64,000 bases of DNA from Mytilus californianus (lineage: Eukaryota; Mollusca; Bivalvia; Mytilida; Mytilidae), in contig NW_026262593.1 of the NCBI RefSeq assembly GCF_021869535.1, forward strand, positions 61,216,318 to 61,280,317, written 5' to 3'. The notes under the pieces are model-generated. The model searched no databases, was not told the DNA's origin, and saw only the letters and a program-made list of their open reading frames with translations. A program made the translations under genes and the position numbers. Below, piece by piece: positions 45,299 through 54,885 of the stretch; the first letter of the stretch is position 1, and every line of letters starts with the position of its first letter.

Positions 45299-46934
45299 CA
45301 GTCCGCCAAAAGTTAAGCACCACCTATTTTTATTGCATTGAATTTTTTTTCATTTAAAAAAATCAGTTAATCCTCGAAAAAGAGAAAATATTCATGTAGC
45401 AATTTTGCTAACATATATCATAAACAAACCGTAGACTTAAGTTTGTTCACGTATGCAGGTTCTATGCATTTAAAATTTGACTTCATAGAATTAGTGAAAA
45501 TTACACAAATCATAAACGGAATTTAAGTTTCACTGTGATTGTATTTTTTTACAACAATTAATCACCCAATATCATTTAAAGTCTCTACAAATAATCTTTG
45601 GTATGTTCGGCAAATTTAATGTCAATATTTGAGTCAATAGGATGGGTAACACCCTCGGTTCCGGTACAGTTCCATAACATACTCTGTACAAGCCTTTTGA
45701 ACTTTAGTTGAGCAAATTTATTTAGTTCAGCAACATTTGCGCTTCTTAAATCGCTAAGATTTTGCAAAGGTGGATCTCTGCGATTGAGATTTCTGCAAAT
45801 GGCATGCCAGACATATTCGATAGGGTTCATGTCTGGAGACATGGAAGGCCAAAAGATAGTGTCAATGGCTTCTTGCTCTTTGTACTCTTTGTACTCGGTT
45901 ACAATCCTTGCCCTGTGTGGTATAGCATTGTCGTACATGCACAAGGGTCTTGAAGCAAGTGGAGGATTATCAATATGAGGGACTACAATGTTTCTAAGCA
46001 CCAAATCCCTGTATGTCTGTCCATTCATGTTACCCTGCAGAATATGCATACCCACTATACAACAGTATGAGAAGAAACCCCATACTGTAACACCACCAGC
46101 AACGTATGCAGTCGATGGGCAAATGTTGTTTTGGTCATTAGCAGTTTTATTTCCACGACAAACTCGTATTCTGACGTCTATTGGTCGTAACAGAAACTGA
46201 CTCTCATTTGACCAATGAACATTTTGCCAGCTTCTCATGTTCAAGCGTCGATGGTCATTAGCCCTTTGAAACCTGATTATACGGTGCCTGGCTGTTAGGG
46301 CAGGTCTCTTGACAACACGACGTGCTCTTATGTAGCCTCTATGAAGTCGACGGACCAATGTTCGAACAGTAACATGACTACCTTGACGACAGTGGTGTCT
46401 AAGTTGTGGGGCAGGAGTAAATGGGTTGGCTTTAGCACAACCAGTAAGGAGTCTGTCATCACGATCGGTAGTTAAACGGGGGTCTTCCGGACCTTGGTCT
46501 ATCATTTACAGTTCCTGTGTCAACATGACGTTGTAAAAATCTGACAATGACGGTGTGTTTAACATTGAAATGGTTACCTATGCAACTAGTGCTCCTACCG
46601 GCATTTGAAATGTTAATTGCTTGTCAAGGTTCAGCCACATATAACTTACCCCTTGCCATTTTTCACAGTGACTTGGTGAAGGTCAAATTTCATCTGTACG
46701 CGGGACAGTAGGAAGATGATTTAAAGGCATCGAAACAGTATTCGAAAAAGTGCAGATGACCTTTAATAAAAAATTGCTTTGCGAGTTTATCGGAGTTTAT
46801 TTTTTTGGGTCGTAATGAATTTTCTTAGTGTATGTTATAGGCAATTCATAACACCAAACATAAATATTTTTTTCGCAATAGTTAAAAAAATATTGCCAGT
46901 TATATTTAGGTGGAGCTTAACTTTTGGCGGACTG
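45299..46934 (-). mobile_element. Tc1/mariner element, 1,636 bp, with TIRs and TA duplication
   Basis: TIRs of 28 bp: CAGTCCGCCAAAAGTTAAGC starts at 45299, and the right end 46907-46934 is its reverse complement with one mismatch. TA flanks both ends (45297-45298, 46935-46936). The single long frame is a Tc1-type transposase on the minus strand. The length, TIR start CAGTCC and TA duplication are typical of the superfamily. It is nested in the 8.24 kb element, whose TIRs share only the first six bases. Confidence 0.95.
45585..46505 (-). pseudogene. Tc1-family transposase (DDE_3), inactivated
   Basis: The 306-residue frame covers most of a Tc1 transposase, the enzyme that cuts and pastes the element. 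It has the end of the DNA-binding region (RLTTDRDDRLL near 10-20), HWSNES (97-102), VTVWGFFS, CMYDNAIPH (D192) and WPSMSPDMNPIE (E230). The first catalytic Asp, normally in WSDES, is Asn100. The spacing D192-x37-E230 is three residues longer than the usual DD34E because of a 9 bp tandem duplication encoding Glu-Tyr-Lys twice. Upstream of the ATG at 46505 the helix-turn-helix sense lies in another minus frame, reached by a one-base shift in a run of five C, and contains a TGA. The element therefore cannot make an active enzyme. Confidence 0.93.
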
Positions 46935-46936
46935 TA

Positions 46937-47309
46937 TGTAAAGAGACTTTCAAAAATGGGGAACGAAGCAACGTTAAAATTAATGTTGATAACCCATGAT
47001 ATAAAAATATTGTTCCGATGCGTGGATAACCTTTCTATCCGCCTTCTAGTTTTAAAAAAATCCGTTCTTTTATGATAACTGCATGTGACCACAAGTGTGT
47101 AAGTTTATAGCCATTTTTTAATATAATTAAAAATATAAAAAAAAAACACATTTTGTGATATGTGTATAATATCTATAACATAGTGTCTAACGAGTAAAGT
47201 AATTTGCTTTACTGGGAAAAAAGAACAATAAGATTATTATTAATGTTTATGCTTACAATCCGTAAAAATAAAAATAAAATGAACTTCGGTTTCAACCAAT
47301 GAAATGTCG
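46937..47309. other. No recognisable gene
   Basis: AT-rich right part of the 8.24 kb element. The two opposite frames over 46779-47092 overlap the Tc1 right end and carry no motif. Confidence 0.35.
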
Positions 47310-47459
47310 TACACCATTCATTCACACCATTCCCGATCGCACGTTACACAATCACATCATTCCTCATACACCATTCCCCTTACACGATACACCATAGCAC
47401 CATACACCTTCTACCATTGCACCATATACCATACACCATTACACCATACACGTTTTTTA
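47310..47459 (+). repeat. Subterminal ACACCAT repeat, right
   Basis: About ten degenerate copies of ATACACCATTACACC lie immediately inside the right TIR. They are in the same plus-strand orientation as the left array (39271-39395), so the two arrays are direct and not inverted copies. Only the last 25 bp of the element are inverted. Confidence 0.88.
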
Positions 47460-47484
47460 GGAAGTTTACACCATCCAAGGGCTG

Positions 47485-47738
47485 TATCAATAAAAACAGA
47501 CTAAACACTAAAAGTAATATTCATCAAGACAAATAAAAGAATACTATAACACTTTATTAAGATGATAAACAACGTCAGTACCCAAAATCTATACCTCAAG
47601 ACCATCGTGTGTTATTTGTGATGTTGATACGGAATATTTATCAACAAGGTATCGGTACCTTCCAATGAACTTTAGAAAAATGACAAGACGTTCTTTGACA
47701 TACCCCTGGTTCATCAACTTTCTGCTCAGATATGAATT
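47485..47738 (+). repeat. R block, copy 4, right part
   Basis: Continues the R block from TATCAATAAAAACAGACTAA through AACAACGTCAGTACCCAAAA and GGTACCTTCCAATGAAC to TTTCTGCTCAGATATGAATTG, then re-enters the satellite. Compared with copy 2 it has small deletions. Confidence 0.92.
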
Positions 47739-48454
47739 GATTGTAAAATGATTTCAGGTAACATGTAATACAATTATTAAGAATAAGTGACTGATTAAAT
47801 GTTACATCGAATACAATTATCTACAAAAAGTTGTCGAATTTATAATAAAATATAGTCAAATAATCAATACAGAAAGTGGTCGATTTAAGGTGTCATCTCA
47901 TAAAATTATTAAGAAAAAGTGACAGATATAAGGTTACATCTAATACAATCATCTTTTACAAGTGGTCGAATTTATTGAAAAATATAATAAAATTAATAAT
48001 TAAGAAGTGAACGATTTAAGGTTACATTTTATATGCAATTACCTATAAAAATGTTCAAATATAATATAATATTATTAATTCAAAAAGTGGCAGAGTTAAG
48101 GTTACCTCTAATAAAATTATCTAGAAAAAGTGACAGATATAAGGTTACATCTAATACAATCATCTTTTACAAGTGGTCGAATTTATTGAAAAATATTATA
48201 AAATTAATAATTAAGAAGTGAACGATTTGATTTAAGGTTACATTTTATATGCAATTACCTATAAAATATGTTCAAATATAATATAATATTATTAATTCAA
48301 TAAGTGGCAGAGTGAAGGTCACATCTAATAAAATTATCTAGAAAAAGTGACCGATTTAAGGTTACGTATAATACAATTATTTTTTACAGGTGGTCGAATT
48401 TATTGAAAAATATTATAAAATAAACAATTATGAAGTGAACGATTTATATAAGCA
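47739..48454 (+). repeat. Satellite block 4, plus orientation
   Basis: The same ~43 bp family and order of variants as before R. A ~180 bp segment with GTGACAGATATAAGGTTACA occurs twice (about 47926 and 48130). Confidence 0.9.
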
Positions 48455-48545
48455 CCATTATAGGTTATCAATCATGTTGAAGTACATGATTTCCAAAACC
48501 AAAGTAGAATCAGGTGAGCGACACAGGCTCTTGAGAGCCTCTAGT
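48455..48545. repeat. Non-satellite joint with CAGGCTCTTGAGAGCCTCTAG
   Basis: About 90 bp separate the plus- and minus-oriented satellite: TTATCAATCATGTTGAAGTA, AATCAGGTGAGCGACACAGG and CTCTTGAGAGCCTCTAGTTT. The core GGCTCTTGAGAGCC is a perfect 14 bp palindrome. I recall the GTGAGCGA..CAGGCTCTTGAGAGCC sequence as the end of a dispersed bivalve repeat. Confidence 0.6.
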
Positions 48546-50020
48546 TTATAGTTAAATTTATTATATTTGTCAATAAATTCGACCACATGTAAAAGATAGT
48601 TGTATTAGATGTAACCTTAAATCAGTCACTTTTTTTTTGATAATTTTAGATGTCACCATAAATCGACCACTTTCTTTATTCATTAAGTATATTTTATCAT
48701 AAATTCGACATTTTTTAATAGATAATTGTATTAGATATAACATTTAATCAGTCTCTTATTCTTAATAATTGTATTACATGTTACCTGAAATCATCTACTT
48801 TCTTCAATAATCGTTCACTTTTCTAGATTATTTTATTAGAGGTAACCTTAACTCCGCCACTTTTTGAATTGATAATTTTACATTAATCGTGAACATTTTT
48901 ATAGGTTATCGTATATAAAATGTAACCTTAAATCGATCACTTTTTATGGTTAAATTTAATATATTTTTCAAAAAATTCGACCACATGTAAAAGATGACTG
49001 TATTAGATGTAACCTTAAATCGGTCACATTTTTTTTTATAATTTTAGGAAATGTCACCTTAAATCGACCACTTTCTTTATTGATTAACTATATTTTATAA
49101 TAAATTTGACAATTTTTTATAGATAATTGTATTAGATAAAACATTTAATCAGTCACGTATTCTTAATAATTGTATTAAATATATCGTGAAATCGGCGCCT
49201 TTCTTCATTAATCCTTTTGCAATCAATTCGGCTACTTTTCATAGATAATTGGATAAGATGTAACCTTTAATCAGTCACTTTTGAAACATAATTGTATTAC
49301 ACGAGACCTTTAATCGGTTGTTTTTTTCTAGATAATTGTATTACATGTGACCTTAAATCGGTTTTTATTTTAAATTCTAATTTTATTAGATGTAACCATC
49401 ACTGTGCCACTTTTTGAATTGATAAATTTTACATTAAATTTGAATTGTTTTTATAGGTAATTGTATATAAAATGTAACCTTAAATCGTTCACTTCTTAAT
49501 TGTTTATTTTATTATTTTTTTCACTAAATTCGACCACATGTAAAATATAATTGTATTAAATGTCACCCTAAATCGACCACTTTCTTTATTGTAATTTGAC
49601 TATATTTTATAATAAATTCGACAACTTTTAATAGATAATTGTATAAGCTGTAACTTTAAATCGGTCACATTTGTAGATAATTTTATTACATGTCACCTTC
49701 TTAATTGTTAATTTTATAATATTTTTCAATAAATTCGACATGTAAAAGATAATTTTATTACATGTGACCTTCACCTGCCACTTATTGAATAAATAATATT
49801 ACATTATATTTGAACATTTTTTAGGGTAATTGTATATAAAATGTAACCTTAAATCGTTCACTTCTTACATGTAATTGTTAATTTTATAATATTTTTCAAT
49901 AAATTCGACCACCTGTAAAAGATGATTGTATCATATGTAACTTTTAATCGGTCACTTTTCTTAATAATTTTATGAGATGTCACCTTAAATTGACCACTTT
50001 CTTTATTGATTATTGAATAT
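48546..50020 (-). repeat. Satellite block 5, inverted orientation
   Basis: Here the plus strand reads the complement of the monomer (TAGATGTAACCTTAAATCGG, TCACTTTCTTTATTGATTA, ATAAATTCGACCACATGTAA) for about 1.47 kb. It is the only part of the field with this orientation. At about 50020 the orientation returns to plus within one monomer. Confidence 0.93.
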
Positions 50021-50390
50021 ATGATATATGTAATACAATTATTAAGAATAAGTGACTGATTAAACGTTACATATAATACAATTATCGAAATAGAGTTGTT
50101 GAATTTATTCTAAAATATAGTCAAATTATCAATAAAGAAAGTGGTCGATTTAAGTTGACATCTCATAAAATTATAAAGAAAAAGTGACCAATTTAAGGTT
50201 ATATCTAAAACAATTCTTTTACATAAGGTCGAATTTATAGAAAAACTATAATAAAATTAACAATTAAGAAGTAAACGATGTAAGGTTACATTTTATATAC
50301 AATTACCTATAAAAAATGTTCAAATTTAATGTAAAATAATCAAATCAAAAAGTGGCAGAGTTAAAGTTACATCTAATAAAATTGTCTGAA
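50021..50390 (+). repeat. Satellite block 6, plus orientation, right edge of the field
   Basis: This matches the ATATGTAATACAATTATTAAG to GTGGCAGAGTTAAAGTTACA part of the higher-order unit in block 1 (around 20960-21270). It ends at AAAATTGTCTGAAAAATG. Confidence 0.9.
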
Positions 50391-50393
50391 AAA

Positions 50394-50449
50394 TGACGAT
50401 GTTTTCCTGGATTAAAGCCATTGACGATGTTTTCCTGGAATAAATCGTC
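50394..50449 (+). repeat. 28 bp direct duplication at the satellite edge
   Basis: TGACGATGTTTTCCTGGA occurs at 50394 and 50422 with different last bases (TTAAAGCCAT, ATAAATCGTC). It marks the junction between satellite and unique DNA. Confidence 0.75.
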
Positions 50450-51240
50450 AATGGATGGTTCGCTGAATTTGTAGTTCACTACGTTTTAATATTACATGCT
50501 ACACTATGATGAAGGCGAAAATATAAGGTTGAAGTCATTCAATAAATATCTGAAACTAATCAAATCAAATGTCAGTTTTTACTTTCAGTACGGTTATATT
50601 ATATTAAATTGGTGCTAGCATAATATCGTTTCAATCCGACGTTTTATGTTCCATCTGTAATTTTTTTGTTCATGTTTTGTAATATCTGTACTGAAATCGA
50701 GCATTCTAGCTATAGGTCTATTTCCCCTTAAATATACGATAGGCATATGTAAGTATTAAAAATCTTTGATAATATAAGTAAAGGGTGGGATACTGAATTT
50801 CCTAGCTACTCACACCAAAACATAAGTCATTAGAAAAAGGCCCATTTCATACAAATTATAATAAAAATAATTAAAAATTACAGAATGGAAGGTGTCAAAA
50901 ACATGAAACGGTAATATTTATAACAAACACATGTTAAGACGTACATTTTATCGATATTCTTTGGTATATTTCTGGTTTTCTTTTTTCCAGGGGGGGGGGG
51001 GGGGGGGGGGGCATTATTTTGATTTTTTCCTTCTCCGACTATCAAACTCCCAAAGAGATGTAAAGCAGCTGAAATGACTTCCAATATTGGAAGTGAAGAT
51101 GGTGCACATATATCAACGCAGGGGAAGGGATACCAGTTGCGAGATTTGATTATGACGATATAGATCCGACGATAACTATACCACTATACACAGTATCCAA
51201 AAAGTAACCCTTCAAAAGAACGCACATCAACTGAAAACAT
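50450..51240. other. No recognisable gene; run of 22 G
   Basis: AT-rich sequence apart from a homopolymer of 22 G at 50990-51011. The minus-strand frame at 50878-51084 reads this run as polyproline and is not supported. Confidence 0.5.
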
Positions 51241-51260
51241 TTAACAATTTTCCATTACAG

Positions 51261-51422
51261 TGCAATCAGTGTCAAAAAGTATTCGCTAGTAGGTCTGGAT
51301 TGAAATATCACAAATAAAGTACGCATGCGGATGTCAATTTTACGTGTGATCCATTTTGAAAAGAGTTCACTAAGAAAGATAAACTAAGTGCCCACCCTAT
51401 GAAGAGGCATTCACATGTATAA
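51261..51422 (+). pseudogene. C2H2 zinc-finger pseudogene fragment (two fingers)
   Basis: After FPLQ the frame reads CNQCQKVFASRSGLKYHK, a C2H2 finger start (CX2C, 12 residues, H), then a TAA at 51315 just before the second His. A second finger-like part follows in the same frame, with FTCDPF, a TGA at 51357, KEFTKKDKLSAH and MKRH, ending at TAA 51420. The F..C..C and F..L..H spacing identifies the fold. The two internal stops show that it is dead, unless the fingers are joined by unseen splicing. The TTTTCCATTACAG just before the first Cys could be an acceptor. Confidence 0.7.
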
Positions 51423-52185
51423 TATATGATACCAGTATGCATTTTCTGTTAAGTTGTATAAGATGATGCTTATCCTGCTTTCTATTTTGTATAAATATTG
51501 TGAAAGTAATAAGCCTATGTTTTATTACACATGAAAAGAAGAAAACAGTGAAGATGGACAGTGTAAAATGTCTACTAGTATATTTATTTTGTTTGAATGA
51601 GGTTTAACTGTTATAAAAAGTCTGTAAAGGATGAAGTAACAAAGAATACCTTTGAATAACAAAGAAAAAAACTCACAACAAACTGCAAGTTATGGGAATC
51701 GTCAGAAGATAATTTATCACTCAAAGTGCCAGATTGGCATTTTTGAGGATTACTAATTTGTACATGTCTAATCCGTACATTTCATATTAACTATTATGTG
51801 CAAAGTCGTCAAACTATATATAATATTTGTAGGTATGCAGATGCCAGATTTGCCGAGCTGTTTTACATGTCTTATCCGTACATTTCATATTCTTTATAAA
51901 CTATTGTGTGCCAAGCCGCCAAAGTATATATGCCAATGAGACAGTAACCTAGATCATATGTTCAAATAGCAGATATTGTTTAAAGCAGCAGTTCCTCAAG
52001 TACAAAACCCTTACTTAAACTATTTATAGAAAACCTTGATTTTTTTACTTTATTTATCTTAATTTTTTGTCTGGCCCTTGGGAACCTATTAGAATTGTTC
52101 AAGTATGCTTTTAAATGAATGTAATAATTCTTTCAAATTTCACTGAAAATATTCATAGGTTTAACTGAATGCTTTAATTTTGCAG
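51423..52185. other. No recognisable gene; short local duplication
   Basis: ACATGTCTAATCCGTACATT and ACATGTCTTATCCGTACATT occur at about 51762 and 51865, each followed by TCATATT and a GTGTGCAAAG/GTGTGCCAAG part, a ~105 bp duplication. No coding frame is supported. Confidence 0.45.
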
Positions 52186-52362
52186 CCAGTTATTGAAGAT
52201 TATGGTATTGATTTTGAAGGACCTAATGCAATAGATGCTCAAAATGTTGAAATACCAGAAACATTGCCTTTATATATGTCAGAACCAATTATTGCACAGA
52301 TCTACAACATCATGAGCAGGGATTCTCAGAATTTCGGAGTCGATAGTTATGTTGAAATTTAA
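52186..52362 (+). CDS. Terminal exon-like frame, tail of an integrase-core-type protein?
   Basis: After an acceptor TTTAATTTTGCAG|CCA an open frame of 58 codons runs in phase 0 to TAA. It contains VIEDYGIDFEGPN, VEIPETLP and SRDSQNFGVDSY. I recall a similar C-terminus (DYGID..GP, VP.., FG.D.Y) in integrase-core-domain proteins abundant in invertebrate and fish genomes. This is memory and not a search result. It has acidic, balanced composition unlike its AT-rich flanks, so I believe it is or was coding. No upstream exon could be identified; the zinc-finger fragment lies 0.8 kb upstream on the same strand. Confidence 0.5.
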   Translation, partial: PVIEDYGIDFEGPNAIDAQNVEIPETLPLYMSEPIIAQIYNIMSRDSQNFGVDSYVEI

Positions 52363-52411
52363 GAATTTGTTTGACAAAACACTGACATGTAGAAAATTAA
52401 TTTTTGTATGA

Positions 52412-52696
52412 ACTGATGAAGACTTTAAGATTACTGTATCATGTGAATGTCGATGCAGACGACGACATTCCCTTGGCTTTACTCTGCAGGATCGGGTTAC
52501 CAAATTCATTGCCCTTGCTTCAACATTAAATATGGATGCGGCAGATGACAAACGGAGAGTCGCAGCTCTGTCTTTAAAGGAAATTTCATCAAAAATCAAA
52601 TTTTTGGGAAAGGACTATAACTCAACAACGAGAAAAGCTAAATTCGTGAAAATTGATCTTGACCTTCATTTAGTCACAAGAAACAACATATCTTAA
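52412..52696 (+). CDS. Open frame with Cys/Arg-rich start, unknown
   Basis: This frame has no ATG near its start but is open for 94 codons to TAA at 52694. It begins EDFKITVSCECRCRRRHS, then LQDRVTKFIALAS, MDAADDKRRVAALSLKEI and KIDLDLHL. The charged, helix-forming composition looks real. A minus-strand frame over the same stretch is less convincing. A possible acceptor TTTACTCTGCAG|GAT lies inside it. The protein is not recognised. It may be an exon of the same locus as 52186-52362, in a different frame. Confidence 0.35.
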   Translation, partial: TDEDFKITVSCECRCRRRHSLGFTLQDRVTKFIALASTLNMDAADDKRRVAALSLKEISSKIKFLGKDYNSTTRKAKFVKIDLDLHLVTRNNIS

Positions 52697-53329
52697 TTTG
52701 AAAAAATTTCGTCAAAGCGTTTTTATGGTAATAAACGGACACTGTTTGGCAGCCGTCCGCCCGTCGTACATCCCCAAATCAGTAACCGATTTTTCCTTCG
52801 AAAATCCGGTTAAAACTCTCTAGACTACTACGACTCCTTCCATCTCAAAATAACTGATGCATAAAACACTCATTGTGGTAAATGTATGTTGGTCATACGC
52901 ATGAAGACATAGACCAAATGTGTTGTGTATTTTCCGATAGACCGAAACACAAGGATGCTACAACTGCATCATAATTTGTACAATGCGCAGGAACAGAATG
53001 GGTGCTATAATAGAAGCGGTTGGCTAGTACTATGCATAGCCGGAGTTAAAAGCCATTCCAAATCAAAATATTTTTAGATGCAGATATGATGAGGCGAACC
53101 GGTCAGTGAATGTATATTTTCGAAAAAATTCATAACAACCATGGACGAATCACCGAAGAGGAGTTGAAAAAAAAAACAATTTTATTTGGTCAGCGTATTT
53201 GACGCAAGAAACTAGAACATAGTGGACAAATAAACTGTCTTTAATACAGAATATGAAGATTAACAAACACCATTATTACAGAGTTCTATTTGCTGAAATT
53301 AGAGAGGAAGACAATTAAAAGACATAAGG
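52697..53329. other. No recognisable gene
   Basis: GGTAATAAACGGACACTGTT, GGCAGCCGTCCGCCCGTCGT and the sequence to 53040 resemble a diverged dispersed repeat, but I cannot name it. No frame is supported. Confidence 0.35.
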
Positions 53330-53605
53330 CTATGCAAGAAATACACGATTATATATTAAGTAAATTACAAGTACGTGTAAAGTTGTTGATAACGAGCTGC
53401 GTTTTTCAGGTGAAGCGGTTACAACAACGGGTTCTTCCAGAGTATGAATGAAATTCTTTACTCTGTTCAAGACTTTTGGAAAGTGACGAGATTTGCATGT
53501 GAAAGGTGGTAAATCATCATGAGTCTCTTTATCTTTTCGTGCCCCACTTAGGGGCATTATGTTTTTCGGTATGTTCGTCAATCCCGCTTCAGGTGAAAGT
53601 TTCAA
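53330..53605 (-). CDS. Hypothetical 91-codon frame, possible exon
   Basis: The minus-strand frame contains KLSPEAGLTNIPKNI, LPPFTCKSRHFPKVLNR and NFIHTLEEPVVVTASPEKR before degenerating into AT-rich hydrophobic sequence at its end. The central ~70 codons look protein-like. There is no domain that I recognise, no clear acceptor, and a possible donor around 53370. It could be a transposon-derived exon. Confidence 0.3.
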   Translation of the reverse strand: MKLSPEAGLTNIPKNIMPLSGARKDKETHDDLPPFTCKSRHFPKVLNRVKNFIHTLEEPVVVTASPEKRSSLSTTLHVLVIYLIYNRVFLA

Positions 53606-54409
53606 CTTTAAACTTTGTACACATGTTCCCTATGATATGATATTATCTTTCTAATTTTAATGCCAAATAAGAGTTTTGACCCCAAATTCACGATCCACTG
53701 AACATATACAATAATAGTGCAAATGAGGCATCCTTGTACTATGGACACATTCTTGTTTGTTATGAAATTGATGTGCGCATTACAGAACTTTTTAGTGAAA
53801 ACATGCTAGCTTATTGTATGCAATTGTTAAGAATGGCCATGAACATTATAATACAGAACAATAAAGCATAAACAGTGAATTATAAAATTTAAAAAAATAG
53901 CCTATTTTTTGTTTAGGTAAAAAATCAAATTTTCAAAACAAAGTTAATCTCGTTTGTAACAGGAAATTCTAGGAATTTATGAGTAATCTAATTTGTCAAG
54001 GATTGAACCCTAAGTTTCCCATTTCCCGTTTTCTCTTATGTTTATTTCCTCAAATATAAAGTTGAGTATTTATAATTCTGACAATTTACACAACTGCCGT
54101 CTAGTAAATAAAACTAATTAATAATATCAGACTAAAATAGTTGTGCACACCAGACGCTCGTTCCGTCTGCATAAGACTCACCAGTGACGCTTGAATGAAA
54201 AATGACAAATTAAAAAACGGGTTACTGCCGTTTTTTTTCGAATGTAAGGAAAACTCGGTTTGCTGCTTAGGGAATCACATCTATTATTCTCAACGGCTAC
54301 AGGTTTTGAGGAATCGCCATAACAGCTACAATTCGGTCGTATTTGAGCATTTGACAAATGTATTTCGACTTTTGGTATGATTGCCTATGATACAGATATC
54401 CACCAAAGA
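53606..54409. other. No recognisable gene
   Basis: AT-rich sequence. TGTGCACACCAGACGCTCGT with TCCGTCTGCATAAGACTCAC and CAGTGACGCTT near 54140-54190 is a phrase I recall from dispersed bivalve repeats. No coding frame is supported. Confidence 0.35.
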
Positions 54410-54500
54410 CTAATTATAAAAAAGAAGATGTGGCATGATTGCCAATGAGACACTCTCCACAAGAGACCAAACGACACAGAAATTAACAGCTTTTTTCTAA
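54410..54500 (-). repeat. Fragment of the GCCAATGAGACA dispersed repeat
   Basis: AAGAAGATGTGGCATGATTG, CCAATGAGACACTCTCCACA and AGAGACCAAACGACACAGAA with ATTAACAGC are the reverse complement of the end of the family at 13983-14233. Only the terminal part is present. Confidence 0.65.
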
Positions 54501-54780
54501 GAATATTATATCCATCTACAGCAAACCCAGATTTACGCAACTTCCACTGGCTGGTGTATAAAACTAATGTAGATTAATTTGTGCGTCAACTTATATCCGG
54601 TAAACTTACACAGGAAAATATAGAAATCACATAATAAAGATGTAAATTGCATTAAATAAAAAATGCCAACAATGTATGCAAATTAGCAAACGAATTATAA
54701 CATCAATTGAACAATTGATAACGTAAGGGCAACCACAAATAGCATTGAATAACATGTAACAAAATGATTGCAAAAGCAGT

Positions 54781-54885
54781 ACAGTGATATTCGAGAACAT
54801 AGAGACTGATGATGCAAACGATGAGAACGAGTTTGGAAATGATGAAGACGAAGAGATCATACCTACTCTTTTTGATACATCTTAA
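54781..54885 (+). CDS. Short acidic C-terminal exon-like frame
   Basis: After a possible acceptor TTGCAAAAGCAG|T an open frame of 34 codons reads FENIETDDANDENEFG, DEDEEIIPTLFD and ends at TAA 54883. Acidic tails of this kind end many nuclear and transposase-derived proteins. It is too short for a family assignment. Confidence 0.25.
   Translation, partial: TVIFENIETDDANDENEFGNDEDEEIIPTLFDTS

Larger units (their letters stand above)
39246..47484. mobile_element. 8.24 kb TIR element with TA target duplication, satellite inside
   Basis: The left end starts CAGTCCTTGGATGGTGTAAA (TIR 39246-39270) and the right end 47460-47484 is its reverse complement with one mismatch in 25 (CAGCCC for CAGTCC). 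TA is present on both sides (39244-39245, 47485-47486). The uninterrupted R copies 2 and 3 have a single ATGGATATCAATAAA at this point, so the empty site is known. The CAGT start and TA duplication are features of Tc1/mariner elements. It has no transposase of its own that I can see, since the only one lies in a nested element with different TIRs. The size and the large internal satellite are unusual for this superfamily. Confidence 0.85.

Noticed and set aside
45762-46200. Three plus-strand frames of 63-70 codons over the Tc1 element
   Set aside because: They are antisense shadows of the Tc1 transposase.
46779-47092. Opposite frames of 98 and 85 codons at the right end of the Tc1 element
   Set aside because: They cross the Tc1 TIR and AT-rich flank, show no motif and are mutually overlapping.
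18240-50390. Regularly spaced short repeats that could suggest a CRISPR array
   Set aside because: The units are contiguous and degenerate with no unique spacers. The DNA is eukaryotic and there are no cas genes.
50878-51084. Minus-strand frame with a polyproline run
   Set aside because: The prolines come from the 22 G homopolymer; there is no other support.
54627-54860. Minus-strand 77-codon frame with a serine-rich start
   Set aside because: It is the complement of the acidic plus-strand exon-like frame (GAT/GAA/GAC codons) and has no motif.
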